Shown one piece after another: positions 21,801 to 31,759 of a stretch of 64,000 nucleotides of DNA (position 1 is its first letter; every line of letters starts with the position of its first letter). Under the pieces are notes generated by a model. That model did no database searches. It was not told where the DNA came from and was given only the letters and a program-made list of their open reading frames with translations. The stretch comes from Echiichthys vipera (taxonomy: Eukaryota; Chordata; Actinopteri; Perciformes; Trachinidae). The stretch is from NCBI GenBank assembly GCA_963691815.1, contig OY829645.1, positions 40,666,094 to 40,730,093 of the forward strand, written 5' to 3'. The position numbers and the translations under genes were made by a program.

Positions 21801-23879
21801 TACATGAACTGAGGTGAAATGCCTTCCTAGACAAATAACCAAGTCCAGTTGCTTTTGACTGAAATTGCTTTGGGGATGAACTTTCCTGCTTCCTATCAGA
21901 TGTGAACTATCTTATTGACCCATAGTTTGCGCGCAGTAAACAGAAAAATACACTTATTATATTTATAATTATTTATTATAGTCTACTATTAATTCATTCA
22001 CTAGAACTTCTCCTCACTCTATTACTTTTTAATCACACTAGTATCACTCTTTCATTCAACTGTATCAGTTTTTGATTACAATTACATTGCAAACATTTAA
22101 ACAACACAATCATTTTAATAACATTTTTTTTTTTAACTGAACAGTTGAAAACTATTTTGACTTTTCATCTTCCATGGGTATTATTATTCTGCTAACTTTA
22201 CATTGTACGTTTTCTGTTTCATCATTGCTATGGTCTTTTCTCTTAAACATATCATTCATTTTTCTCTGCATTATTACTTTTTATATTTTCCCTCTCCTTT
22301 CTTCCTTATCTTATAAAATAGATCCATTTTAAGCATGATTTAAAAATCCCTGTTAGGCCGCAAGGTGAACCACTAAAGTCTTTTAGAAAAGGATTTCCGC
22401 CCAGCAGTCTGATATCTACACAATCTTTCGTTCATAAAAAAGAACGAGTCATGCTAAGCTACCAAAAAAAGGGTGTGTCGCTGAAATTCCAGGCGATTAT
22501 GCATTTATGTTTTATGCAGAACTAATTTCTTTAGTGCATAATAATATTTTGGTCGCGGGTGGTGGCACGGTTTCACAGGTGGTTGTGCTACACCAATAAT
22601 GTAGCTGCTTTTTGTCAACAGAATGGCAAAATGGCGGCTCCCGTGGTTAGATTAAATGTTACCAATAGAGGAAAACAACCGAAGATCCTCTTAAGTGGGC
22701 CAAGTGGATTCTAAACAGTGCTGGATACATAGATGAACTTTGTCATTTAGATAAATAAATGTGTGTTGTCATTCTGAAAGTGCATTTTTTTCAGAGACTG
22801 TATATTTTTCTTTACGGTACGGCACACCGCCGCCAGATCTTTTAGCGGTACGCCATACCGGCCAGTACCGGCTTACTGTCACCCCTGAACGTTAACAGCC
22901 TTTTTTCAAAGCCCTCTCATCTGTACCTTTAGTGCTGTCTCTAAAAAAGGGTTCTTCAAAGTTTTTATAAATCCTTAAAGGTTAAATATGGAGAATGAGC
23001 AGAACACCGCCATCTAGTGTCTCAAGATCAAAGTTGCAACAACAAAAAATAATCCCAGCAGTCAGGTTGCCAGGTTCATTGCTGACTGTGTCAAGCGATC
23101 AGCCTGCTCCATGTAAAGTGATGAATCATACAGGGTAACGACTAATTTCGACCAATCAATTTATTTTATAACAGTATTTAACGTTAGCCAGTCTTCAACT
23201 GGAAGTCTTTCTTTGAGTGGCGTGTAATTGATTCGCTAGCTCTCAACTCAAAATGATTCTTTGTTTCTGTAGCCTAATGACAAACTATCCTGGCAACCGG
23301 CCGCTACTGGCTGGTACAATGTAAACGGAATGTGACAGAAAGTCATTTTCAAACCCATCAAAAAATGTTTGAATATATTGTACCCCTCAAAACGCGCTGT
23401 GGGTGTGTTTCTTTTTTATATATAGCTTTTAATAAAGATTCTATATATTCAACCTTTAAGCTCAATATTATCTGTGCATGGTTACCTTGTCTATAAGCCA
23501 GTAAGCCTATCATGAATGTTGTGTTAATGTATTTATTTATTTTCAGAAATGTATGTTTTTCTAATTATACGTTGCATGTATGTGAATGTATGTTTTTAGT
23601 AATTTTTTTGAAGGAAAATAAAACGTTGGAAAGTTTGTGGAACAGTTTGGCGGACTCCATGTGTAAAAATCTCCGTTTTAGAGACAACAAGTGTTGAGCA
23701 GGTATAAGTGAGCACATTTGTCTGGTGTCTGGTCACAGCTGCGTCTCACCTGCTAGTCCATTCAGTCCTTCAGTGAACAGAGACTTAAACTCGCTGGTCT
23801 TCAGCTGCATAGTGAAGAGGCTCCTCCAACATATACCTGCTCTAACAATCACACGGGGACTCAATACTCTTCTCCACAT
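9849..23879 (-). CDS. trnt1: CCA-adding tRNA nucleotidyltransferase 1 (class II)
   Basis: Seven coding exons: 23879-23750, 19934-19741, 18714-18576, 18402-18276, 18159-17966, 15388-15135, 10094-9849; all GT/AG, phases agree, total 427 residues (human about 434). Role: adds CCA to the 3' ends of cytosolic and mitochondrial tRNAs. Seen: Arg-rich, acid-free N-terminus (MWRRVLSPRVIVRAG), typical of a mitochondrial presequence; GGAVR at 57-61; metal-binding DVD at 71-73; ERRDLTIN around 143-150; EDYLRILR at 187-194; helical C-terminal domain ending with WKKSRYQIGKDELLSYIKS. All class II catalytic motifs are intact. A second in-frame ATG at 23810 (Met24) starts MQLKTSEFKSLF, matching the start of the mature human enzyme. 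Introns are crowded with mobile elements. Next to arl6ip5 in divergent orientation. Confidence 0.95.
10095..10890. other. trnt1 intron sequence without recognised elements
   Basis: Part of the last trnt1 intron. No coding sequence, RNA gene or recognised repeat was seen. Confidence 0.4.
10895..11040. repeat. Short dispersed repeat (CCTATGGGTGACATCAC family)
   Basis: Contains GGGAGCCACCCACTTTGAGC and ACCTATGGGTGACATCAC followed by ACTACGTCCAT, which I associate with a common fish non-autonomous repeat. It is related to the stretch at 4730-4880 by its GGAGCC and TATGGG blocks. Ends not defined. Confidence 0.4.
11045..11470. mobile_element. Penelope-like element, non-coding part in inverted arrangement
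   Basis: Bases about 11060-11275 are the reverse complement of 21700-21890, while about 11290-11465 match 21478-21640 in the direct sense. So the 3' portion of the Penelope-like element appears here head-to-head with itself. The repeated motif CCAACGACTGTCG occurs in both copies. No reverse transcriptase is left in this copy. Confidence 0.65.
11500..11606. repeat. MITE end (ACCGGTAT ... GCCCAGCCCTAG)
   Basis: ACCGGTAT occurs near both ends (about 11518 and 11582), and the right edge reads TATTGCCCAGCCCTAG, the complement of a CTAGGGCTGGGCAATA end frequent in fish non-autonomous DNA elements. The left boundary is unclear. Confidence 0.45.
12430..15080 (+). mobile_element. Decayed L1/Tx1-like LINE, ORF2 remnant
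   Basis: Plus-strand fragments in changing frames follow the order of an L1-type ORF2: a pre-RT segment (LPTRPWRFNSHLLSE, TLKAYLRGEIISF; about 12510-12700); RT start (AIGSLQSNKSPGPD at 13159-13260); KMLAKVLAGRLKRVI near 13412-13455; RT core (GTRQGCPLSPLLFALAVKPLA at 13550-13765); FIWKNKRAQIG near 14170-14210; a C-terminal CNRCGQAPAD zinc-knuckle-like block near 14320-14350. It ends about 15060-15080 with AATAAAGAAAG and an A-rich tail. Many frameshifts and stops: inactive. It lies in the trnt1 intron antisense to that gene. The 5' boundary is uncertain. Confidence 0.85.
15389..15924. other. trnt1 intron sequence, nothing recognised
   Basis: Between the trnt1 exon ending at 15388 and the LINE tail at 15925. 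No coding sequence or repeat recognised. Confidence 0.4.
15925..17830 (-). mobile_element. Decayed LINE (CR1/L2/Rex group) with reverse transcriptase remnant
   Basis: The minus strand carries reverse transcriptase pieces in order: VPVVSKVAEKW (about 17520), AGAVFLDLRNAFDTVNHKVL (inside 17268-17519), SILGPLLFSLYINDL and LNADDAVMYTH (inside 16914-17264), where the usual YADD catalytic box has become NADD. The element ends in TTTATTTATTTATT-type repeats at about 15927-15950, the 3' tail read from the other strand. Stops and frameshifts are frequent. It sits in the trnt1 intron, same strand as trnt1. Confidence 0.8.
19086..19613 (-). mobile_element. Tc1-like transposon relic, C-terminal transposase part
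   Basis: Left end ACTGTAGATCAAAATTAGAA and right end TTGTTCTCTAATTTTCATC are inverted. The minus strand at about 19340-19480 encodes transposase C-terminal residues (EEVIKIKPEQCEKLVMSCGR, then RCAEVIQSNS). An internal palindromic stretch near 19180-19210 matches those at 6700 and 47200. It lies in a trnt1 intron. Inactive. Confidence 0.75.
20240..20700 (-). mobile_element. hAT transposase C-terminal relic
   Basis: Reading the minus strand from about 20395 to 20266 gives KKLSVVSKQDLLIP, then ATSVPLERLFSTVGLIINK, the conserved hAT dimerisation motif, followed by a stop. Upstream bases on this strand are broken by stops. Different family from the hAT copy at 1-1676, whose motif reads LFGSTYICEQTFSMMK. 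Confidence 0.7.
20985..21895 (+). mobile_element. Penelope-like retroelement, 3' part with GIY-YIG endonuclease
   Basis: The plus strand reads VAGVSEKLRRIFNKHCIPV (about 21064-21120), HPKDRTLHTYKSNLVHAV (about 21163-21216), then the GIY-YIG domain at 21223-21408: CKDLYIGETKQPLHKRMAQH ... ILDREDGWFE. A degenerate tail (LNRGGGLRHYLSP, about 21446-21484) follows in another frame, then the CCAACGACTGTCG repeats and a terminal part that matches 11060-11275 inverted. The linker plus GIY-YIG arrangement downstream of a reverse transcriptase is diagnostic of canonical Penelope-like elements. The reverse transcriptase itself is absent (5' truncation), and stops mark the copy as dead. Confidence 0.85.
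21900..23749. other. trnt1 first intron, mostly unrecognised
   Basis: AT-rich sequence. At about 22770-22887 lies CCGGCTTACTGTCACCCCTG, resembling a hAT-type CAGGGGTGACAG end, but no partner end was found. No coding sequence. Confidence 0.4.
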
Positions 23880-24084
23880 CTGCACAAACAATACAAACGT
23901 GGGCAGTTACTTGTTGTTTGAGATGCTATCGAGTTAAGTTAGCTGACGTCTGCGAGCCCATGAGCAGCAACGGCATGTCAGTGCAATGACAGACACAACT
24001 GACCTAGAGCTAAAACAGAATACTTTATTACCAAACGACGCTGCTTTTACGCTTTGTAAACCTCCTCAGACCTGAAGCTTGACA

Positions 24085-24173
24085 GGAAGTGTTTCGATAA
24101 CGTGCGTTTGCTGACGAATAGCGCGAGGTTTCATCAGGCTCAGGAAGCTACGTTCATGTTGTACCCGGAAGTG
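24085..24173. promoter_or_regulatory. Promoter-proximal region of trnt1 with ETS-type site
   Basis: About 200-290 bp upstream of the trnt1 start. CCGGAAGTG at 24165-24173 is a perfect ETS/GABPA-type site, and AGGAAGTG at about 24085 is a weaker one. ETS sites are common in TATA-less promoters of housekeeping genes, which suits trnt1. Confidence 0.5.
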
Positions 24174-24284
24174 GGGATTTCCGAGCTCCGACTCGGAACT
24201 TTGATTTCCCGTAGACATATTTACAAAGACATAGTGGAGGGAGTTTCTTTTTTTTATGTCCATGGGAGGGACGTGCCTAAAGTG

Positions 24285-24613
24285 AGGATTGTTCAGTGAA
24301 AGGCTCTGGAAAAAAAGCGTAATGAGAAAGACTACATCTCCTGTCGCATATGTGACGTCACGCCACCACGCTTTGGCTCCACTTCTTCTGTTCTTCTTGC
24401 TGTAATTATAGACTGTGCACATCATTCTGGCCCAAAATACCACACTGGCATACTGATCTCAAGCTTGGCAGAGGACCATAGAAGAAGACGCAGCAGCAGG
24501 ACGAAGAAGAAGAAGAAGAGGAACGAAAGTGCGATGGCGTGACGTCACACATGCGACATGAAATGAAGTCTTTCTCATTACGCTTTTTCCAGAGCCTTTC
24601 ACTGAACAATCCT
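24285..24613. repeat. Large foldback (inverted repeat) in the divergent promoter, with two CREs
   Basis: About 110-bp arms, 24285-24400 and 24492-24613, are near-perfect inverted copies starting AGGATTGTTCAGTGAAAGGC, separated by a ~90-bp spacer. Each arm holds a palindromic TGACGTCA (24353-24360 and 24540-24547), the full CREB/ATF site. The element lies between the divergent starts of trnt1 (23879) and arl6ip5 (24949). It could be a MITE-like foldback or a local inverted duplication; no target duplication was found. Confidence 0.8.
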
Positions 24614-24825
24614 ACAATAAAATGTCAAAGTCTTTAGATGATAAATTATAATTTAATTCCACAAACATCATATGTGTAATCCAGGACATTTAATGACTGG
24701 GACCAGAAAATAATTGTTCCGTTTCCATGGACACCAATGTTATTTATTTTTTTTGGAGTTGAGGTCCCATGGACTCTGCCGGAAGGGGCGGATCATCTAC
24801 GTGAACTTCTAAGAGCACAAACTAG

Positions 24826-24835
24826 TCTCGCGAGA
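24826..24835. promoter_or_regulatory. TCTCGCGAGA core-promoter motif of arl6ip5
   Basis: Exact 10-bp palindrome TCTCGCGAGA, 114 bp upstream of the arl6ip5 ATG. In vertebrates this motif marks CpG-rich promoters of broadly expressed genes and is bound by BANP when unmethylated. The position fits a transcription start just downstream. Confidence 0.75.
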
Positions 24836-24948
24836 ACATGTTCGTAGCTTTCGGTGATTTGATTCCCCCTGGACTTTCCGCTGAGGAGGCGGTGGTGCTG
24901 TCAGACTGATTCGGTTAGACTAGTTAACGGTCCAGGACCCGGACACAA

Positions 24949-27900
24949 ATGGCTAAAGTGGACCTGACACCACTCAGACCATGGGACGACTTCTTTCCCG
25001 GCTCGGAACGATTCGCTAAACCGGATGGCAAAGACTTGGCGAGATGGAACAACAGAGTTGTCAGCAACCTGCTTTATTATCAAACAAATTATTTAGCTTT
25101 GGTCATCGTTGTTTTCCTCGTTGTCGGGTAAGTTAACGTGCATAACTGATGTCAATACAGTAGCTGTTGAGTGCTGATTTGGGAGTTGGCATCATCATTG
25201 TTTTCGGTATGGTTGCCCTGTTACTGTAAATTGGGATGTAGCCTACTTTTAAAAGAAGGGATTAAAGGTAAGGAGACCAGATTTCTTAGACAAAATCCGT
25301 GTACATTTTCGTTTCAGAGGCGTAAAAACCTCCAAAACATGTATTTTGTCTTTGAAAAACTAAAACGGGGACACTGCTCTTACCATTCATAAAGCAGTTT
25401 ATCTCACCCTATTTCTTCTAAATTGCAAATGAATTGATTGACAACAAGTTGTGTTCCTCTGATCAAAGTAGCTGAGATCAAGAATAAAATCAGCTGTAAT
25501 GAACAGGGATCATACAGACACTAACGCCTCCTTACACATCTAATTTTCACAATATTTGGGGAAGAGAAATGGAAAAGGCCAAAGTTCATGTTGAATGACA
25601 ACTTGGGGTGTATGTTTTTTTTTTTTTTAGAAAACATATGACTTTAAGGTCACCATCATCTGCTTTCAAGCTTACCTGTCTAGTCAGAGCCTAACTAAAC
25701 TGGATATAAATTGTAGCCTTCCCATTTTGAACAGAAGACTTTGTAAACTTTTGGTTCATCTTGCAGCTATTGTTAAATTATTCTAAAGATTGTTTAGCTT
25801 TAAGGATTTTAACCTTGCTAGCGCGACTGAAGGAAGACATCTTCTCAGAGCATTCATTTGTTCATCTTTCAGTCACAGTGAAAACCGGGGACACTTCTGG
25901 GGACACCAGTAGCCGGGGACAGGTCACCCTAGATCACTGGTTCTCAAACTGTGGTACTTTTACCACTGGTGGTGCTCAAACTCTCTCTTGTGGTACTTGA
26001 TGAAATTCCCAAAATAAAAAAGAAGACATTAATGACTAAAGTAATTTAATACTAAGAAAATACTTTTAGGATTCTTGAAATGTAATTTAAAATAAGTTTA
26101 GCATTTCCTGTCACGTTTTTGTTTCTGGAAAGTTTCCAGCAATTTACCAAAAATGTACCGCCTCTTCGCAACCCTTGCTGTGACAGGTTACCTACAGTGT
26201 CTCAACCACATTTTCAATATGCAAGGTAACTGGAAGGTAAGGAATCAATGACACCTTCTGGTATGTTTGATCAAATAGCCGAATTACGAGCTAAATTGTG
26301 AAGGAAGAAGGTAAGCAGAGGTAAAATGATTGGTTTGAAAACACTGACATGTCAGTTCTGATGCTACCCTTCCTACAGCGTGACTGCGGCTGAAGACAGT
26401 CAACAATAAATAATCTTCTGATTAGGAACAAACCTTCCTGTCCGTAGCTGAATATTGTGGACCTACGCTGCTGAATTTAAACATTGGTCTTATGCTGCCT
26501 TCACATGCTAATGAAAAGATGGTCCTTTCCACTTGTAAACTGGAAATTACCAGTAAGTGTGTTTGTTGCCGTAGTTTAAAGAAACATGGCTGACCCACAG
26601 ATCCTGACCTGAGACATGAACCATTTTAGTCCGCCTAATTCATTCCTTTAAAAATGTCCTTTAAAAATTCATCAGCTTTTTTAAAGGACAAAAGAGGTAG
26701 TTCTTATATTTCTATTTTAGCTACATAAGCTTGGTCTACAATAATCTGAAGCACATAATCTTCCCCACCAGCTCAAAAACAGTGTTGTAATAAATTAGAC
26801 CCTTGTGTTGCGCTTCACCATGTTGAAAAGGTCAAAGGTTATCTCGTCTCGGCAACTCGTATATCAAAATATTCTACGAGCTTCCCAGTGGAAATTACCA
26901 CACCAGGGGGTATTCATGTGTCGGCTTTTTGTATTTACCATGTATCCCATAAAATGTGAAGGCTCCATTAGTGGTGGTACTCGAGAGAGCCTGATTTTAA
27001 CTGAGGTGGTACGACATGTACAAAGTTTGAGAACCACTGCCCTATATTAACGATGAGGGAGTTGGAAGGAGTCCCCTAAGAATCAATCTTTCTCAATATG
27101 GGAAACCAAAGTCAACATCTTGTGTCCAGTTAGGGCCCATCATGTAAGTTAGAAATAAAATTTAAGAATTATTTTTTAGTTGATTATAATATAAATGTGT
27201 TAAAATGCAAATATGATTGATGACATGGCCCTATGATGAACTCATGTTAATGCACAGACTGAAATAAGGAGAGAAAAAACTGCAACCAGTGTTGGGCCCT
27301 GACTCATTCAGTACATGAACCAAAATTAACTTTTACAAAGGCTGGAAGTTCAAACAAACCCTGACCTAGACTACTGCAGGCTGCCTGCATAACGGGAACA
27401 AGAGATTAAATCCCTCATCTAGGAAATACCTTGGCTTCAGTTGGCACTTTGTTCCAGCAAAAGCCCAGTTTACTTAAAATAGTAATGTCCTGTCATTGCC
27501 TGTCCACTGACCTGTGTGATGACATATTGTTGCTATGGTCATGCAGGCCTCATAAGCTTCTGCCTAGTCAGCTGTTGCACTGCAGACAGCACAGTTGTGC
27601 AAAAAAACAGCAGCTTAATCAGTTGCTCCTGTAGCCCAGATTAGGGAGATCACTCATTATTGGATCATTTCTCAATGAGTTAATCAAGAGTCATGACCCT
27701 AAACCAACAAAGGTGAACTTTGACATATTCATGTTACATGTTTCATAAAACATTATATTGTTATTGTTATCCACTTTGTAAACATCTCAGCCACATGCTT
27801 TAGCATTGACCTCATTTACATTGCCAAAAGGGTTGAGGGTCTCTACATTAAGGCTGCACAATAAATGGATTGTTTTGTCTTCATTACAATGTGATCCTGT

Positions 27901-30856
27901 GCCATTAACACGTCGGGAAAGGCTGCAGCACACTGTGTAAACTCAGGGATTTCTTAAAGTGAAATTACGGCATAAACTCACCCCAGGGTCTTTTTTCGCA
28001 AACACACTCATAAAATAAGCCATCGAGACAATTTTTTTCATGGAACAACTATTGACAAATATATCCCAGAGAGTCGCTAACAGTCGGATGTGGCTAACAC
28101 TGATTAGCTCGGGGCAGCATGTTTTACAAATTAAGATGGCTTTTTTAACCACTAATACTGCTCAAGATAACATTAAACCTCTGCAGTAGCATTATAAGAG
28201 TCCCTACACATTAACCGAAGCATGGATCTTTAGGCTCAAACCTTTTGGATTGCATTTGGTAATTGACTTGAATGGACTTTACTATGAGAGGAGCTGCTAC
28301 CTGGGCCAGTTGGAAAGTCTTTCAAAACACTCTTTTAATAAACTACAGGTTCACTAACTACGTTGTTGGTGCTTCTGTTGTATTTTAGCAGTATACAGTT
28401 CTTCATCACACAACCAGATCATTTACCTGCAGACTCTGAGTGCAGATATCCCCTGGTCCTCTGTTTGTAATAGTCTCATAGTGTTGTCAATTGAAGAAAA
28501 ATCATTTCCAATGTGTTGGCATATTCACTCTGTGTGATATGAAGAATAACAAAACTTTTGACTATAAAGTAGAAAGTAGGTGCAGGAAATTATATGAAAA
28601 GGCAACACTTGCACAACTTTTTTACAGTGGCACACTGTACTTGATGACATAAATCCATCTGATAATATCAATCTTCTAGCATGCTTACCAAATCACAGTG
28701 CATGTGAGAATGTTTTGCATACAAGGGGCCTGTATCTCAAAGCAGGACTTCTGGGTAAGACACAAGCTTAGCCAGCCTCCTTTCTGTTGTTTACAAAGGT
28801 AGCTGGAGGTTTTGTTCAGGATTAGCATGGCATCCTTAGCCTGGAAACCAGACAAATCTGCCAAACAGTTTCATTTGTTATGGCAGATAGGTCTGGACAC
28901 TCTCCCATTCAGGCAGACGTCTAATCAAGCTGGCCGTAGGCAGACCAATCGCAGCTGTTTATCTCTGGTTGGGCAGGTTTAAGATGATGACTGACAGTGT
29001 CACCATCCAGTCTCTGTTAAACTAGACATCGCTGATCAAATATAATGCCATCCGTTACTGTATTGACTGTTTCTCGTAGATACTATTGTTAGAAATGCAT
29101 TTTAGTGTACTGTTTAGCTGTACTTTGAAATGTACTTTGACCCGACCACCATTGTTCTTCAATGATGATATATACCGCCATACTGGTGCATAGCTGAAGC
29201 AATTGCAAAGTTCCATGATATATTATATGTATAATATTGTTCACAACAAACTACAGTCATGGCAAGCTACGACTGTATTGAGAGGGGACCGCTGTTAACT
29301 GCATACTCTTCTAGTTAACAGTTTGTCAACATCTTTTAACACAACAATTAATAATCCACAACTGACTCTCTTTAACCATGACACACAACAATTTACGATA
29401 CCTAAACAATGTGTACGTTTTATATGTACTCCTGACAGTATAATAAGCCTTAATAAGCTATAATAAGGTACAATCATGCAAAAAAAAAAAAAAAATACTG
29501 TGAAAATACTACATCTTCAAAAATGAAGTGATACAAATGTTTGGTCATGCACTAGATGTCCATACGTTACAAGAAATTGCAGTACAGAAATGCCCATGAT
29601 AATTTTGAGGTAATTAGAAAAATGTTACATAGTTTGTCCAAGTGAAATGTTTGAAGTGGGCGTATCTTGGTCACCTATCTTTAAAATTTAAGGGATCCTT
29701 ATCAAAAATGTTTAAGTCTGAGTGAGTTGAACTTTTGACAGGCCACACTCACTGAGGTCAGGAACTTGGCCTGATGACATCCCGGTGGTCCTGCCAAGTC
29801 TGGATTTGTCACACAAAGCTTTTCTATCCAAAGTGTATGACTAGGAGGAATACAACAGAAGCTGTGATGTGGGTTAAATATGTCCTGATGTAAGAATTAT
29901 AACTTTAATTTCTTTATTGTCCTTGTTATTTAGGGCACTGTTTAGCAGCTTCTATTTATCTGTGGCCTTTGTATGAGAACAGATACATACTAATATGTGT
30001 CTTCTTGTACAAACAACATCTAACCACTTGGTGGAGCAAGTGACCACACACAATATCCCTCCTGTGCTCCACTGGTATGAAAGCAGTTTTAATGTGTTTT
30101 GTGTTGCTGCCCTGCAGGTTCCTGAACCCTGTGGGGATGTTCACAGCCATGGTGGTGGTGTCGGGCGTCTTCCTGGGTTCAGTGTGGGCCGGAAACAACA
30201 GAGCTGTGATCAGTAACTTTAATAGGCACAATCCCACAGCGTTTGCGATCGCTGTCATGGTCGCCAGTTACATCTTAATCTCTATGCTGGGGAGCTTCAT
30301 GGTGTTTGTGTCTATCATTTTACCTTTGGCTTGTAAGTGCAAGATGATAATGTTGGACTTGTATACTTATATATAATCTGTTACTGCAATATCTTTTTGG
30401 CAAAAAAGAAACAGACAAATATCAAACTAATTAGCTGATTAACGTGTTTTCTCACACAATATATATCTAGTTGGAGTATTATGATCAGTGCATCTGAAGT
30501 ATTATGAAATTAATCTTAGGCAACACAGTTCTTTCATAATTAATAAAACATGTTTTGGACTGAACTCTTTCAGATTCTCAAAGACTGATGTTCTTCTAGT
30601 TTGGGTTGAACAGCATTTAATGGGTTTGTTTTTGCCAAACATTTAAAACATTAACAGTCACTTTCCCATCTGCTTTTCAGTGATATTTGCACATGCTTCC
30701 TTTCGCCTCCGCAACATGAAGAATAAACTGGAGAACAAGATAGAAGGAGCCGGACTGAAGAGGTCACCCATGGGCATTTTATTGGAGACTCTGGGTCAGC
30801 AAGAGGAAAACTTTCAAAAGATCCAGAGCTTTCTGGAGGGAAAACTGAAGAAGTGA
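24949..30856 (+). CDS. arl6ip5: ADP-ribosylation factor-like 6 interacting protein 5 (PRA1 family)
   Basis: Three coding exons, 24949-25127, 30118-30332 and 30681-30856, GT/AG borders, matching phases, 189 residues (human 188). Seen: N-terminus MAKVDLTPLRPWDDFFPGSE and WNNRVVSNLLYYQTNYL, near-identical to the mammalian protein; paired hydrophobic hairpins (about residues 46-85 and 105-140) as in PRA1 proteins; C-terminus RNMKNKLENKIEGAGLKRSP then MGILLETL. Family knowledge: a small ER membrane protein (JWA/GTRAP3-18) that restrains ER exit of cargo such as the EAAC1 glutamate transporter and binds ARL6IP1. Divergent from trnt1 and convergent with frmd4b. Intron 1 (about 5 kb) holds a hAT element. 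Teleosts may have two copies (a and b); which one this is cannot be told. Confidence 0.95.
25935..27039. mobile_element. Complete non-autonomous hAT element in arl6ip5 intron 1
   Basis: Begins CACTGGTTCTCAAACT at 25935 and ends with the inverted AGTTTGAGAACCACTG at 27039: 15 of 16 terminal bases agree. Flanked by an 8-bp target duplication, CCCTAGAT (25927-25934) and CCCTATAT (27040-27047), one mismatch. The 1105-bp interior has no transposase; only short chance open frames. Confidence 0.85.
27048..30117. other. Remainder of arl6ip5 intron 1
   Basis: No coding sequence. An A-run at 29480-29494 and a stretch near 28835-28990 (AGCCTGGAAACCAGAC) may belong to old repeats, but neither is assigned. 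Confidence 0.4.
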
Positions 30857-31225
30857 TTGGATTTCATTCTTTAGGCCAAAGATCTTGACTTTGTTTTCTT
30901 GGATTATTTTTGTACGTCTCAGTCTAAACCTCCTAAAGGTTGTTTCCTATACAAAGTTCTCACCTGTACTTATGTGTTTATCTTTACGTCAGGGTATGTC
31001 ACTCCACTTAGAACTTGTAAGGGCACTTTTCTTAAACAGTGATAAGAGCATCTCACTTCACTGCTATGCAGTGTGTTAGTGTTCCTGCTTACCACAGTTG
31101 CAGACTGCTTCTGAGGTATGACATCTGTGTTTAATGAGTCTCAGAAATAGCCAGCTAAAATTGTGAAAGCAATGCAAGTGTTGCTTTGTAACAAAGAATA
31201 AAAGTGTACACTCAACACACATCAC
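30857..31225 (+). other. arl6ip5 3' untranslated region with poly(A) signal
   Basis: Follows the stop at 30854-30856. A canonical AATAAA lies at 31197-31202, so the mature transcript should end about 31215-31225. Confidence 0.65.
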
Positions 31226-31292
31226 TGCTAAGGTATTTTGAAGGTTGTACCGTTTCAATAATGTTTCTAATGAAATCTGAATGTTTACTTAA

Positions 31293-31755
31293 AGGTCCCA
31301 CATTGTAAAAAGTACGATTTGCACACACTTTTCTGATTGTAAAGCAGGACGAGGTGCTGTATAAATACTGTGAAAATATTAAAAAGCTCAATCCACAGAG
31401 AATTGCACATAGCCCTTATTCAGAAACTGTCTTTAAACAAGCTATCAGGACTTCTGTACGGTTGTGATGTCACAACTTTACTATATATACTGTGTGTGTG
31501 TATATATAGGCAGAAAGTGCTGTAACAGTCATTCCACAGCTGCAATGATGGTGCACAGATGTCCAGATTGCTGATGTGGAAGACTCAGAAACACTGACCA
31601 ATAAGAGCTGGGCTTTTTCAGGAGGTGTGCAGGTATATTCAGACAGACAGTATGAAAACAATAATGTGTTTTTTGAACATCAAAGCATGTAGACATCTTC
31701 TAGTAAAAACCCAAAATACAAGTATGAACCTGGAGATGAGCATCCTATGGGCCCT
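31293..31755 (+). mobile_element. Full-length TTAA-target MITE (Kolobok/T2-like)
   Basis: Starts AGGTCCCA right after TTAA (31289-31292) and ends TGGGCCCT right before TTAA (31756-31759). The ends are 8-bp inverted repeats with one mismatch. TTAA duplication plus an AGG start fits Kolobok and the Xenopus T2-type MITEs; piggyBac also targets TTAA but has CCC-type ends. Relatives in this window at 5009 and 59210. No coding sequence. Confidence 0.8.
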
Positions 31756-31759
31756 TTAA

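Noticed and set aside
31293..31755. piggyBac assignment for the TTAA-flanked MITE
   Set aside because: The TTAA target fits, but the AGGKCCCA ends and the THAP-like interior of a relative favour Kolobok/T2; kept as the alternative.
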